Origin: Commensalibacter sp963921845
Lineage (GTDB): Bacteria; Pseudomonadota; Alphaproteobacteria; Acetobacterales; Acetobacteraceae
DNA length: 23,355 nucleotides
Direction of reading: 5' to 3'
NCBI RefSeq assembly: GCF_963921845.1
Contig: NZ_CAWUGZ010000007.1
Span: 1 to 23,355 of the forward strand
This document shows, in pieces, positions 6,847-15,278 of the stretch (the first letter of the stretch is position 1; each line of letters begins with the position of its first letter). The notes under the pieces were generated by a model. The model searched no databases. It was given only the letters and a program-made list of their open reading frames with translations, and was not told where the DNA came from. The position numbers and the translations under genes were made by a program.

Positions 6847-7716
6847 TTAATCCGCTTCTAAAGGCGATATTGAACGCCCTACTTTAACCAACCCTCTTCG
6901 ACTTGGTTGTTCAACAAAATGTATTATTTCTTGTACTTTAGTTACATCAGCGTATTTTTTCTTGACGGATTGAATCCTATCTTCGAAAATTTTGTTATTT
7001 CCATCGTCTTTGGGAAACAACATGCGGTATACGTTTCGTAATATGTTCAATTCCGAACTATCGACACCATTTCTTTTTAACCAAATCCAGTGCATTCCTA
7101 CAAGCTTGGCTCGATTACCTATGACACTCCCATAAGGAATAACATCTGATTCAACACCTGTAACGCCACCAACCAAAGCCCCTTTGCCAATACGAACAAA
7201 TTGATGTATAGCGGCAGACCCCATTACCCTCGCATCGTTATCAATATGAACATGCCCGCCTAATACAACGTTATTTACAAGAATAACTCTGTTCCCTATG
7301 AAACAATCGTGAGCAACATGGGTATTAACCATAATAAGACAATCTGTGCCAATTTGAGTTATTCCTGAGGATCCTGTCCCTCTATGAATGGTTACTTGCT
7401 CCCGTACAATGCTCCGATCCCCTATAATGCATCGGGTCGGTTCTCCTTCATATTTAAGATCCTGAGGAGCCAGTCCAATAGTTGTATAGGGATAGTAAAT
7501 AGAGTTCTTGCCCAGTATCGTATGACCTTCTACGATAACGTTTGCAATTAATTTAACCCCTTCTTTAATAACAACGTTTTCACCTATCATACACCATGGA
7601 CCAACAAAGACATTATTTTCAAGCTGTGCATTAGGATGTATAATTGCAGAGGGATGAATTTGATTATTCTTTATACTTTTTTTGATAGGCTCAATTTTTT
7701 TCGGAGTTTTCTCCAT
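6847..7716 (-). CDS. lpxA: UDP-N-acetylglucosamine 3-O-acyltransferase
   Basis: LpxA transfers an R-3-hydroxyacyl chain from acyl carrier protein to the 3-OH of UDP-GlcNAc, the first step of lipid A synthesis. The 289 residues form a left-handed beta-helix of hexapeptide repeats, then a helical C-terminal domain. The catalytic histidine is His136 in NTHVAHDC (E. coli H125), with HQF at 171-173 (E. coli H160). Gly184 aligns with E. coli Gly173, the acyl-chain ruler, suggesting a chain of about 14 carbons (inference). The N-terminus is about 14 residues longer than in E. coli and lysine-rich (KTPKKIEPIKKSIKNN). AGGA lies six bases before the ATG. A 96-base gap separates it from fabZ. Confidence 0.97.
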   Translation of the reverse strand: MEKTPKKIEPIKKSIKNNQIHPSAIIHPNAQLENNVFVGPWCMIGENVVIKEGVKLIANVIVEGHTILGKNSIYYPYTTIGLAPQDLKYEGEPTRCIIGDRSIVREQVTIHRGTGSSGITQIGTDCLIMVNTHVAHDCFIGNRVILVNNVVLGGHVHIDNDARVMGSAAIHQFVRIGKGALVGGVTGVESDVIPYGSVIGNRAKLVGMHWIWLKRNGVDSSELNILRNVYRMLFPKDDGNNKIFEDRIQSVKKKYADVTKVQEIIHFVEQPSRRGLVKVGRSISPLEAD

Positions 7717-7812
7717 CGTATCCTACTTAAGTTAAAGTTTTATTTAAAAGAATGTTTATATTATTTACACAATTTTTTGGGCAATTTTATCCGCCCATTA
7801 TGCTTTTAAATA

Positions 7813-8319
7813 TTAACTCATAATCATTGCACTAAAATTGGCTTCCGCAACAGAAACATTGTTTACTTTTGCTATCCCTTTGAACTTCCAAACATTTGCT
7901 CGATGGCGCTCTTTTTCAACATAAATCTTTAACTGATCACCTGGAACGACGGGTCTTCTAAATTTTGCGTTATCAATTGTCATGAAATATACAATGCTGC
8001 CTTCACAATCTATCAGACTTCTAACCACCAATACTGCTGCCGTTTGAGCCATTGATTCAATAATAAGCACGCCTGGCATAACAGGTTGAGACGGAAAATG
8101 CCCTTGAAAAAAGTTTTCATTCGCCGTTACATTTTTAATGCCAATTGCCGATTTTCCTTTAGTAACATCCACCACTCTATCAATAAGCAAAAAGGGATAA
8201 CGATGCGGAATCGCCCTCATAATTCCTTCTATGTCAATAAGGGGTATATCAACAGAAAAGTTATGCGTGTCAGGATTTTCACTTATTTTTTTTGCTTCTT
8301 CGCTCACGTTTCCATCCAT
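7813..8319 (-). CDS. fabZ: 3-hydroxyacyl-[acyl-carrier-protein] dehydratase FabZ
   Basis: FabZ dehydrates 3-hydroxyacyl-ACP in fatty-acid elongation and competes with LpxA and LpxD for 3-hydroxyacyl-ACP, which explains its place among lpx genes. The hot-dog fold is clear: AIPHRYPFLLIDRV, then NFFQGHFPSQPVMPGVLIIESMAQ with catalytic His74 and Glu88. At 168 residues it is about 15-20 longer than most FabZ proteins, owing to a charged N-terminal extension (MDGNVSEEAKKISENPDTHN). That extension makes the start less certain: GTG at codon 5 is an alternative, and no clear Shine-Dalgarno precedes the ATG. It lies 66 bases after lpxD. Confidence 0.96.
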   Translation of the reverse strand: MDGNVSEEAKKISENPDTHNFSVDIPLIDIEGIMRAIPHRYPFLLIDRVVDVTKGKSAIGIKNVTANENFFQGHFPSQPVMPGVLIIESMAQTAAVLVVRSLIDCEGSIVYFMTIDNAKFRRPVVPGDQLKIYVEKERHRANVWKFKGIAKVNNVSVAEANFSAMIMS

Positions 8320-8385
8320 TTAACTATTAGCATTTAAAAGAAATATATATCTTATACTCAATCAAAATTATTCATCAAATCAAAT

Positions 8386-9456
8386 TTACTGGGAATCTTT
8401 TATAGAGCCACTTTTTGCCAAACGCCTTAAAAAAGCTACATTTTTAAAAAACTCTCTAAAAGGCATTGCTGGACTTCCGATAACATCCGATTTGGCGTCA
8501 ACATCAGACATAACACCACATTGGGCCCCTATTCTTGCATGATCTCCAATATGGATATGTCCAATTAATCCTGCTTGTGCAGCTATAGTCACAAAATCTC
8601 CTAATTGTGTAGAACCCGATATACCTGCTTGTGAGACTACAATACAACATTTTCCCATTTGAACATTATGCCCAATTTGTACAAGGTTATCGAGCCTGGA
8701 ACCTTGCCCTATAATCGTATTGCATACAGAACCACGATCCACTGTAGAATTCGCTCCTATCTCTACATCATCCTCTAAAATAACTTTACCTATTTGGGGA
8801 ATGCTAACAAACCCCTTTTCTCCAACAGCAAAACCAAATCCATCTTGACCAATTCTAGCACCTGGAAACAAAGTGACACGGTTGCCAACAATGGCATGGC
8901 TTATGCTTACATGACTGCCAATACGACAGTGATTACCAATTTCTACGTTTCGTTCAATAACGCTATGGGAGCCCACAATAGTGTTTTTCCCAATTTTAAC
9001 CCCACTCATAATAACAACAAAAGGCTCTATTTCAGCACTAGGGTCTACTTCTGAATCGGGATGGATATAAGCTGTGGGATGAATACCTGCTTTAGCAGGA
9101 ATTTTAGGATAAAATAAAGTAGCTACTTTTGCCCACGCCAAATAAGGATTTTTACACGTCAGAGCGTTGCACCTATTGGGAACTTTATCTTTAAAGGCTG
9201 GGGAAATAATAACAATACCCGCTTTAGTTTCTGTTAACAGAGGTAAATATTTTTTGTTGTCTAAAAAAGAAACCTCTGAATACGATGCTAATTGCAAAGG
9301 TGCAATACCGGTGTACACATTCTCCTTATTTTGTTGAGATAATGCAGGTAAAATCGAAGCACCTGTAATTTCTGCTAACTGTTCTAATGAAAAAAATCCT
9401 GATTTATGAAAAAAGCGAGGATCAGCCGGTTGATTGGTTTTTAAATTATTATTCAC
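8386..9456 (-). CDS. lpxD: UDP-3-O-(3-hydroxyacyl)glucosamine N-acyltransferase
   Basis: LpxD adds the second 3-hydroxyacyl chain, on the 2-amino group, in lipid A synthesis. The 356 residues have the N-terminal uridine-binding domain (about 20-115, with VSFLDNKKY), the hexapeptide beta-helix (about 125-320) and a short C-terminal helix that contacts acyl carrier protein. The catalytic histidine is His263 in LVQIGHNV (E. coli H239, in QIAHNV). NSTVDRGS and the GFGFA segment are also typical. The start is GTG at 9456, supported by GAGGAA seven bases upstream. It lies 29 bases after skp. Confidence 0.97.
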   Translation of the reverse strand: MNNNLKTNQPADPRFFHKSGFFSLEQLAEITGASILPALSQQNKENVYTGIAPLQLASYSEVSFLDNKKYLPLLTETKAGIVIISPAFKDKVPNRCNALTCKNPYLAWAKVATLFYPKIPAKAGIHPTAYIHPDSEVDPSAEIEPFVVIMSGVKIGKNTIVGSHSVIERNVEIGNHCRIGSHVSISHAIVGNRVTLFPGARIGQDGFGFAVGEKGFVSIPQIGKVILEDDVEIGANSTVDRGSVCNTIIGQGSRLDNLVQIGHNVQMGKCCIVVSQAGISGSTQLGDFVTIAAQAGLIGHIHIGDHARIGAQCGVMSDVDAKSDVIGSPAMPFREFFKNVAFLRRLAKSGSIKDSQ

Positions 9457-9462
9457 AGTGAT

Positions 9463-9468
9463 TTCCTC
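9463..9468 (-). promoter_or_regulatory. Shine-Dalgarno fixing the GTG start of lpxD
   Basis: GAGGAA lies six bases upstream of GTG at 9456, in the short skp-lpxD gap. No ATG occurs near the predicted N-terminus, so this site decides the start. Confidence 0.65.
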
Positions 9469-9485
9469 GCCCTATATCTTAAAGC

Positions 9486-10379
9486 TTATTTTGCTGGTTG
9501 TTTTATGACAACGCTTTTTTCCGGAGCCGACGGTGTCGATTGTACATCACCAGTAGTGGGCATAGTTCCAGATTTTGCTAATTCTTCAGGGTCAACATTT
9601 GCCGCTGGAATAAATACAGAAGGTAAATTTTTATTAAGCTCTTTTGATACCTCATCGGTGATATCCAATTCATTAACGCTTAACGCAACTTGCTCTCTGT
9701 GTAAAACTAAATTCATATTTTTACTAAAAGCAACTTTTTGAATAATTTGTACCAATTCACGTTCAATCTGACCAAAAGCAACTTGAGCTGCCTCTTGAAT
9801 AATTCGACTACGATTGCGAAAATCTTTCTGGGCACTTAAAACTCTTATTTGCAATTTACGTTCACGCATTTGAATTTGATCGGCAGTCATTGATTTTGCT
9901 TTAGCTTGTACTTGTTGCTGCTCAGCTCTCCATGATTTTTGTTCTCTTTGAACATCTTGTTGTAAACTATCTCTACGCGAAACTAATGTTTTTTCTGCTT
10001 CACGTGCAGCAGTAGATTGCCTCATTACATCTGGGACACTTATCACTCCTACCATAACCTGAGGAGGAGGATTGCTTTTGGCAATAGGAGCAGGGGTTGG
10101 AATAGGAGGTAGTGGCAGTATAGGCTGAGTTTGTTGATTCTGCATATTCATTTGTGCATTATCATCCATAGCAGAATCAGCAATGGGTGTTTCTTCTCCT
10201 TTATTTGCCTGCTGTTTTTTTGGAGCTTTGGTTGTAACAGCAGGTTTAGATTGACTGGTTTTAGGGATAAACCAGCCATTGTTATCTTGTGCGTTTGCTT
10301 GCGAGATACACAACGTGGATAAAGCTGGAGCAGCAAGCACTCTTAAAATCGCAAAACATGTTTTAAAATTATTAACCAT
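9486..10379 (-). CDS. skp: OmpH/Skp-family periplasmic chaperone with long disordered extension
   Basis: Skp-type chaperones bind unfolded outer-membrane proteins in the periplasm and deliver them to BamA, the gene just upstream. The start ATG has AAGGAT six bases upstream. A signal peptide ends at about Ala30 (QANA, then QD). Residues about 31-107 form a Pro, Gln, Lys and Asn-rich low-complexity linker (for example PILPLPPIPTPAP). The OmpH domain follows: VGVISVPDVMRQS at 110-122, a charged coiled coil at about 125-218, and the closing strand NMNLVLHREQVAL. A Pro/Ser-rich tail of about 40 residues ends the protein. Typical Skp proteins have about 160-200 residues; this one has 297. The family call is firm, but the role of the extensions is unknown. 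Confidence 0.88.
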   Translation of the reverse strand: MVNNFKTCFAILRVLAAPALSTLCISQANAQDNNGWFIPKTSQSKPAVTTKAPKKQQANKGEETPIADSAMDDNAQMNMQNQQTQPILPLPPIPTPAPIAKSNPPPQVMVGVISVPDVMRQSTAAREAEKTLVSRRDSLQQDVQREQKSWRAEQQQVQAKAKSMTADQIQMRERKLQIRVLSAQKDFRNRSRIIQEAAQVAFGQIERELVQIIQKVAFSKNMNLVLHREQVALSVNELDITDEVSKELNKNLPSVFIPAANVDPEELAKSGTMPTTGDVQSTPSAPEKSVVIKQPAK

Positions 10380-10388
10380 TATAAATCC

Positions 10389-12839
10389 TTAAAATTGTTG
10401 ACCGAAACCAAACCGTACCAATTGAGTGCGATCGTGACTCTGTTTAGCAATTGGATAACCAAAATCAACATTCAATAAACCAAAAGGACTTTTCCAAGAA
10501 ACACCTACACCCGTACTAACCCTCGGGGTGAGCGTATCCCCATAGATTGCCGTATATTTATTGCCATCTTGAGCAGAATTTGTAAAACGTCTTTTTACTC
10601 GCAATCCACTCAATGCGCCTGTATCAACAAAATACCTGCCACTTAACCCCATGTCACGCGCAGCAGGCATTGGAAAACTGATTTGTGCTGAGGCAGTATA
10701 CATAAACCTACCTCCTAAGAAATCTTCTTGATCATGGCCTTGTATAGGGTAACTTCGGGGTCCAACACCACCATCATAAAATCCTCTAAGGTTGCTGCCT
10801 CCTAGATAAAAGTTATCAATAATAGATGAATCGTTTTTATCCCCCCAATCTGCGATATAACCTGCTCCACCTCTCAAACTAAATGTCCAATCTCTATTAT
10901 TGGTTATATCATCTAGCGGAACATATTGAGCTAAATCAACTTTACCCCGTACATATTTAGCTTTACCACCCAAACCAGCAAAATCTCCACCTAATTTCAC
11001 CATACTTCCTGTATGTGGATCCATGCGGTTGTCTCTCGTATCATACGCAATAGTTGTGCCTATTTGAGATAAAAAGGAATACCCTTCTTGATCTAAAACA
11101 TAATAAGAGGACTTATCCCAAATATCGTGAACTCTTCGATCCATTATAGAATATGTCCACTGTTGAGATAACACGTTATTAAAGGCATAACCTATTCTAA
11201 AAGAAGCTCCTAAACGATCTTCTGCATAATTTTGGTACGTTTCATAATCATTGGAAAGGTAAAATATATCAATACCTGCCACCATATTTTTATTAAGAAA
11301 ATAAGGATTCGTGATCGACAAATCGACTTGTTTGGCCCAATACGCTGCGGTACCATTAATTCCTGCGTCTATTCCTGTGCCCAGAAAATTCCGTTGCCGC
11401 AAACCAATATTTCCTAATATACCTGAATCGGTAGAATACCCCCCACCAAGAGAAAACTCTCCGGTAGGTTTTTCCTCAAGATTCAAAGCTACCACACGCT
11501 TGTCTGGAGCTGATCCCTTAACTTGGTTAATATTAACTGTTTTAAAGTAACCAAGATCATCCGCAGCCTGTTTAATATATTTTTCGGTTGTATCTGTGTA
11601 AGGATCGTTTTCAGCAATAGGCAATTCTCTACGTATAACGTCATCTTCTGTGACCGTATTGCCATTAATATCAATCCGCTCAACGTATACCCTAGGTCCA
11701 TCCATAACATCGAACAGCAAATCTACAATTTTTTTCTCTGGATTACGCGCTATTTCAGGTCGAACCACAGCAAACGAATGTCCTTTTGATTGCAACGTTT
11801 CTTGAATGTTCTTAGCTACGTCATCTATTTCTTTGCCATCGTAGATTTGTCCTTTGCGCATTACTATCATTTTACGCACGTAATCAGAACTCACCCCTTC
11901 CAGATTAGATCTTACATCAACCTTTCCTAAACGGTATTGAGGACCTTCTTGCATGGTATATGTAATATAAAAAGATCGATGATCTGGCGACAATTCACCT
12001 GTAGAGTTGATTATTTTAAAATCAACGTAACCATTTCTGAGATAAAACATACGAATCAACTCAGCATCATATTTAATTCTCTCCGGATTATATTCATCCG
12101 CTGAAGAGAAAAAACGATACCACGCTGTTTCTTTTGAGGAAGTAACTTGACTTAACCGGGCTTCACTAAACGCATGATTGCCTACAAAAGTTAGTTTTTC
12201 AATTAAAGTTTTAGGACCTTCATTAATTTTATAAATAACATCGACCCGATTTCTTGATAAATGAATAATTTGGGGAATCACGGTCACGGAATAACGACCT
12301 TTTGCCGCATACATACCCAGTATGTGATCGCGATCCGCTGAAACCAATGCTGGAGAATATACAGATCGTGCGCGTAATGACGTATATTTTTTTATTTCGT
12401 CATCTTTGAGCTTTTTATTTCCTTCGTATTGTACACGATTAATGATTGGATTTTCAACCACAATTACTTTTAATGTTGAACCTGAACGCTGTAGAGAAAT
12501 GTCCTGAAACAACCCGGTTGCATACAATGTCTTTAAAGATCGATCTAATAAATCTTTGTTAAAAGGATCACCTGGTTGAGCAAGCATATAAGATAATACC
12601 GTAGACGTTTCAACCCGATCATTCCCGATAACTTGAATTGTTTGGATTATGCCTGTTTTATTTTTTTGATTTTTGTCGATGTTTTTCTTTATATGTCGTC
12701 GACTAGGTTGAGCTTTTTTACTGTGGATTAAAGTTGAACTTTTATTCACTGTCTGAGCATATAATGAATTGCTACAAATAAATGGAAATAAGCAAACAGA
12801 TGCAAATAGAGCCGAACGTTTACCTGACAAATCAGCCAC
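10389..12839 (-). CDS. bamA: Outer membrane protein assembly factor BamA
   Basis: BamA is the Omp85-family core of the BAM machine that folds beta-barrels into the outer membrane. The 816 residues comprise a signal peptide (hydrophobic core ALFASVCLFPFICSNSLYA), about five POTRA repeats to about residue 440, and a 16-strand barrel. The barrel contains the diagnostic LRGF loop motif at 684-687 and ends in phenylalanine (FGFGQQF). The start needs care. GTG at 12839 follows directly on an AAAAAG stretch. TTG at 12830 (codon 4) has AGGTGG five bases upstream and gives an equally good signal peptide. It lies nine bases before skp and has its own promoter in the gap after rseP. Confidence 0.97.
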   Translation of the reverse strand: MADLSGKRSALFASVCLFPFICSNSLYAQTVNKSSTLIHSKKAQPSRRHIKKNIDKNQKNKTGIIQTIQVIGNDRVETSTVLSYMLAQPGDPFNKDLLDRSLKTLYATGLFQDISLQRSGSTLKVIVVENPIINRVQYEGNKKLKDDEIKKYTSLRARSVYSPALVSADRDHILGMYAAKGRYSVTVIPQIIHLSRNRVDVIYKINEGPKTLIEKLTFVGNHAFSEARLSQVTSSKETAWYRFFSSADEYNPERIKYDAELIRMFYLRNGYVDFKIINSTGELSPDHRSFYITYTMQEGPQYRLGKVDVRSNLEGVSSDYVRKMIVMRKGQIYDGKEIDDVAKNIQETLQSKGHSFAVVRPEIARNPEKKIVDLLFDVMDGPRVYVERIDINGNTVTEDDVIRRELPIAENDPYTDTTEKYIKQAADDLGYFKTVNINQVKGSAPDKRVVALNLEEKPTGEFSLGGGYSTDSGILGNIGLRQRNFLGTGIDAGINGTAAYWAKQVDLSITNPYFLNKNMVAGIDIFYLSNDYETYQNYAEDRLGASFRIGYAFNNVLSQQWTYSIMDRRVHDIWDKSSYYVLDQEGYSFLSQIGTTIAYDTRDNRMDPHTGSMVKLGGDFAGLGGKAKYVRGKVDLAQYVPLDDITNNRDWTFSLRGGAGYIADWGDKNDSSIIDNFYLGGSNLRGFYDGGVGPRSYPIQGHDQEDFLGGRFMYTASAQISFPMPAARDMGLSGRYFVDTGALSGLRVKRRFTNSAQDGNKYTAIYGDTLTPRVSTGVGVSWKSPFGLLNVDFGYPIAKQSHDRTQLVRFGFGQQF

Positions 12840-12922
12840 CTTTTTAAAATAATGGAAAACCCATCATATTGCACATCACAAGAAATATAGTTTCCAGTAA
12901 CAATATAATATCAATAGCAGAA

Positions 12923-12950
12923 ATTATCTCTTTTTTTTAGAAATTGACAA
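12923..12950 (-). promoter_or_regulatory. Sigma70-type promoter of the bamA-skp-lpx unit
   Basis: On the minus strand TTGTCA (12945-12950), a 16-base spacer and GATAAT (12923-12928) lie in the 139-base gap between rseP and bamA. Each hexamer matches the consensus at five of six positions. The predicted transcript start is near 12916, giving a leader of roughly 75 bases. The inverted repeat at 12946-12959 overlaps the -35 element. Confidence 0.6.
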
Positions 12951-12959
12951 GCACTTGTC
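12946..12959. repeat. Inverted repeat overlapping the bamA -35 element
   Basis: On the plus strand GACAAG, two bases (CA), then CTTGTC form a dyad with two perfect six-base arms. Position over a -35 box suits a dimeric regulator's operator. The two-base centre is too tight for an RNA hairpin with the full stem, and no T-run follows on the transcribed strand, so a terminator is unlikely. No regulator is identified. Confidence 0.45.
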
Positions 12960-12978
12960 TTTCTCAAGCATTTAGATT

Positions 12979-14085
12979 TTAACTACTGTGACCTGTAAGC
13001 CAACGTATGACCCCTAATTGCAATACATCGTTGTAAGTTGAAAAGATAAAGAGAAACAAAATTAAAGCGAACCCTAATTGAAATCCCCACGTTTGTATTT
13101 TTTTTGGTACAGGCTTACGCATAATTGCTTCTAGCGCATAAAAAACCAAACGTCCACCATCAAGGACCGGAATCGGAAATAAATTTATTAACCCAAGATT
13201 AATAGATAATATTCCCATGAAATAAATTAATTTAGAAATCCCACCCTGGGCAACAGCGCCTGATAATTGCGCAATACGTAAGGGGCCGCCAAGTTCTTTT
13301 GCAGAACGCTTACCCATTATCATTTCTTTTAGGCCACCCAAAGTTTTAATCGATACATCCCATGTTTCTTTAACCGCATTGGTCATAGAATTCATAAACG
13401 TCATAGGCGAGCCTGCAACAGGCTTGCCCTCAAGCTCTATGCCTAATTGACCGATTAATCTCCCATTCTGTGCAATTGAACCAATAACGATGGGTAAAGA
13501 ATGCTGCGTTCGATTTCTATCTACAATAACATGTGTAGCTAAATTAGGATGGGTTTTAGAAAATTGTATTAACTGTTCTACATCTGGACGAACGATCGAA
13601 CCAATTTGTACAATGGTATCATGAACTTGCAAACCTGCTTTGTCCGCAGAACTATTTGAAAAAATTTTCATAGCAACCGGCTGCACGACTATTTTACCAG
13701 AAAAAAAGAAAACACCAGCAAACAGTACAATTGCCAACATAAAATTAAAAAATGGCCCTGCGGCGATTACTATGGATCTGTCTAATACGGGCTTTTCGTG
13801 AAATGTTTTCCCCGGTAACCAGGTTGATTTTTCTTCCTGTGTGGCTTCATCTGGATCTTGAAAGCCATGTGGTTTTACATATCCACCAAGAGGTATGGGA
13901 CAAATTCTCCATTCCGTTCCCACTTTATCGTACCATCGATAAAGTGGTTTACCAAATCCTATAGAGAATACATCGACATGGACGCCCCTCCATCGTGCAG
14001 CTAAATAATGCCCAAGCTCATGAATAAAAACAAGGATTCCTAAAACGAAAGCAAATGCTACGATAGCTCTAAAAACTTCAACCAT
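12979..14085 (-). CDS. rseP: Site-2 intramembrane zinc metalloprotease RseP (MmpA type)
   Basis: RseP cleaves membrane-anchored substrates such as anti-sigma factors and remnant signal peptides within the inner membrane. The 368 residues have the zinc site HELGH at 22-26 in the first membrane helix, a C-terminal LDG motif at 308-310 (with NLFPIPVLDGGR) supplying the third ligand Asp309, and GPxxN-like GPFFN at 110-114. There is one PDZ domain at about 130-200. The E. coli protein has two PDZ domains and about 450 residues; the single-PDZ form is usual in Alphaproteobacteria. It lies 24 bases after dxr and 139 before bamA, the common dxr-rseP-bamA order. Confidence 0.96.
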   Translation of the reverse strand: MVEVFRAIVAFAFVLGILVFIHELGHYLAARWRGVHVDVFSIGFGKPLYRWYDKVGTEWRICPIPLGGYVKPHGFQDPDEATQEEKSTWLPGKTFHEKPVLDRSIVIAAGPFFNFMLAIVLFAGVFFFSGKIVVQPVAMKIFSNSSADKAGLQVHDTIVQIGSIVRPDVEQLIQFSKTHPNLATHVIVDRNRTQHSLPIVIGSIAQNGRLIGQLGIELEGKPVAGSPMTFMNSMTNAVKETWDVSIKTLGGLKEMIMGKRSAKELGGPLRIAQLSGAVAQGGISKLIYFMGILSINLGLINLFPIPVLDGGRLVFYALEAIMRKPVPKKIQTWGFQLGFALILFLFIFSTYNDVLQLGVIRWLTGHSS

Positions 14086-14109
14086 AATCGATTCTCTTTT
14101 CTTATATCG

Positions 14110-15270
14110 TCAGCAAGAGCTAAACTGCTTTATCCATGATTTGGCAAAATATCTTGCTTGCAAATCCCAGTATAAAACCTCCTCTAAACTTTTCGCCTCA
14201 ACGTTCCCCACTTTTTGCATTACCCATTCCACAACAGCTGGGATGTTCAAAAAACTTATTTGCTTTTTTAAAAACGCTTCCACAGCAATCTCATTTGCTG
14301 CAGACATAATCGTTGGAACACTTTTACCTATCCGCAAAGCCTCTCTAGCCAACCGTAAGGCAGGAAACCTAACAGCATCAGGTTTTTCGAATTCTAAACT
14401 GGCACATTGAGTTAGATCCAATCGTTTAACATTTGAACGCATGCGTTTAGGCCAAGCTAAGGTATGAGCAATTGGAATACGCATATCGGGTTCACCTAAT
14501 TGTGCTAGAACACTACCATCCTCATATTCGACCATACTGTGTACAACCGATTGGGGATGAATCAAAACATCTATTCTTTCTTCAGATAAATTAAATAATC
14601 GCGCTGCCTCAATAATTTCTAGCCCTTTATTAAACATCGTTGCAGAATCTATCGTAATTTTTGCTCCCATAGACCAGGTAGGATGTTTCAAAGCTTGTTC
14701 AAGCGTAACGTCTTTCATAGCTTGCCAAGAGGTATTTCTAAAGGGTCCGCCCGACGCAGTCAAAATTATTTTTTCAACAGAATGATACTGTTTATCTGCC
14801 ATAGACTGAAAGATAGCGTTATGCTCTGAATCAACTGGTAATAACGTTGCACCAGATTCACGCACGGCCTCAAGCATAATTTCACCAGCTGAAATAAGAG
14901 CCTCTTTATTTGCTAACGCGATAAAATGACCGTTTTTAACCGCTGCCAGAGTAGGCTCTAAACCTATAGCCCCTGTTATAGCTGCCATTGTCCAATCAAC
15001 AGAGATAGAAGCAGCTTCGATCACCGCTTGCCTTCCCCCTGAGACGTTTATTTTATACCCTGATAATAATTTTTTAAGCTCTTCAAGCAAAGTCTCATCA
15101 GCAATCACAGCAAATTCAGCATTCAGCGCAATAGCTTGTTCTGCTAATTTTTTAACATTTTTTCCACCCACTAAGGCAATGGTTTGAAAAGACGTAGGGG
15201 CTTGAAGGAGCAAATCAACTGTGGAGCATCCTATACTACCTGTACAACCTAAAATAGAAACTCTTTTCAT
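14110..15270 (-). CDS. dxr: 1-deoxy-D-xylulose 5-phosphate reductoisomerase
   Basis: Dxr (IspC) converts DXP to 2-C-methyl-D-erythritol 4-phosphate with NADPH, the committed step of the MEP isoprenoid pathway. The product line feeds UppS, encoded two genes upstream. The 386 residues show the NADPH motif GCTGSIG at 8-14, metal ligands Asp147 and Glu149 in LLPVDSEHNA, SGGPFR at 173-178, KHPTWSMG at 196-203 and NKGLE at 214-218 with Glu218 (E. coli E231). Length and motifs are normal and the enzyme looks active. It lies eight bases after cdsA. Confidence 0.98.
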   Translation of the reverse strand: MKRVSILGCTGSIGCSTVDLLLQAPTSFQTIALVGGKNVKKLAEQAIALNAEFAVIADETLLEELKKLLSGYKINVSGGRQAVIEAASISVDWTMAAITGAIGLEPTLAAVKNGHFIALANKEALISAGEIMLEAVRESGATLLPVDSEHNAIFQSMADKQYHSVEKIILTASGGPFRNTSWQAMKDVTLEQALKHPTWSMGAKITIDSATMFNKGLEIIEAARLFNLSEERIDVLIHPQSVVHSMVEYEDGSVLAQLGEPDMRIPIAHTLAWPKRMRSNVKRLDLTQCASLEFEKPDAVRFPALRLAREALRIGKSVPTIMSAANEIAVEAFLKKQISFLNIPAVVEWVMQKVGNVEAKSLEEVLYWDLQARYFAKSWIKQFSSC

Positions 15271-15278
15271 TATGGAGA

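Noticed and set aside
7770..7800. Small hairpin (TGGGC and GCCCA arms) in the fabZ-lpxA gap as a terminator
   Set aside because: The stem is five bases with a ten-base loop, and on the transcribed minus strand A residues follow it; lpxA continues the same unit.
12944..12949. TTGACA on the plus strand as a -35 box
   Set aside because: No -10 match at suitable spacing and no plus-strand gene downstream; it is the edge of the palindrome.
12946..12959. Inverted repeat after rseP as a rho-independent terminator
   Set aside because: The centre is only two bases and the transcribed strand continues with A-rich, not U-rich, sequence.
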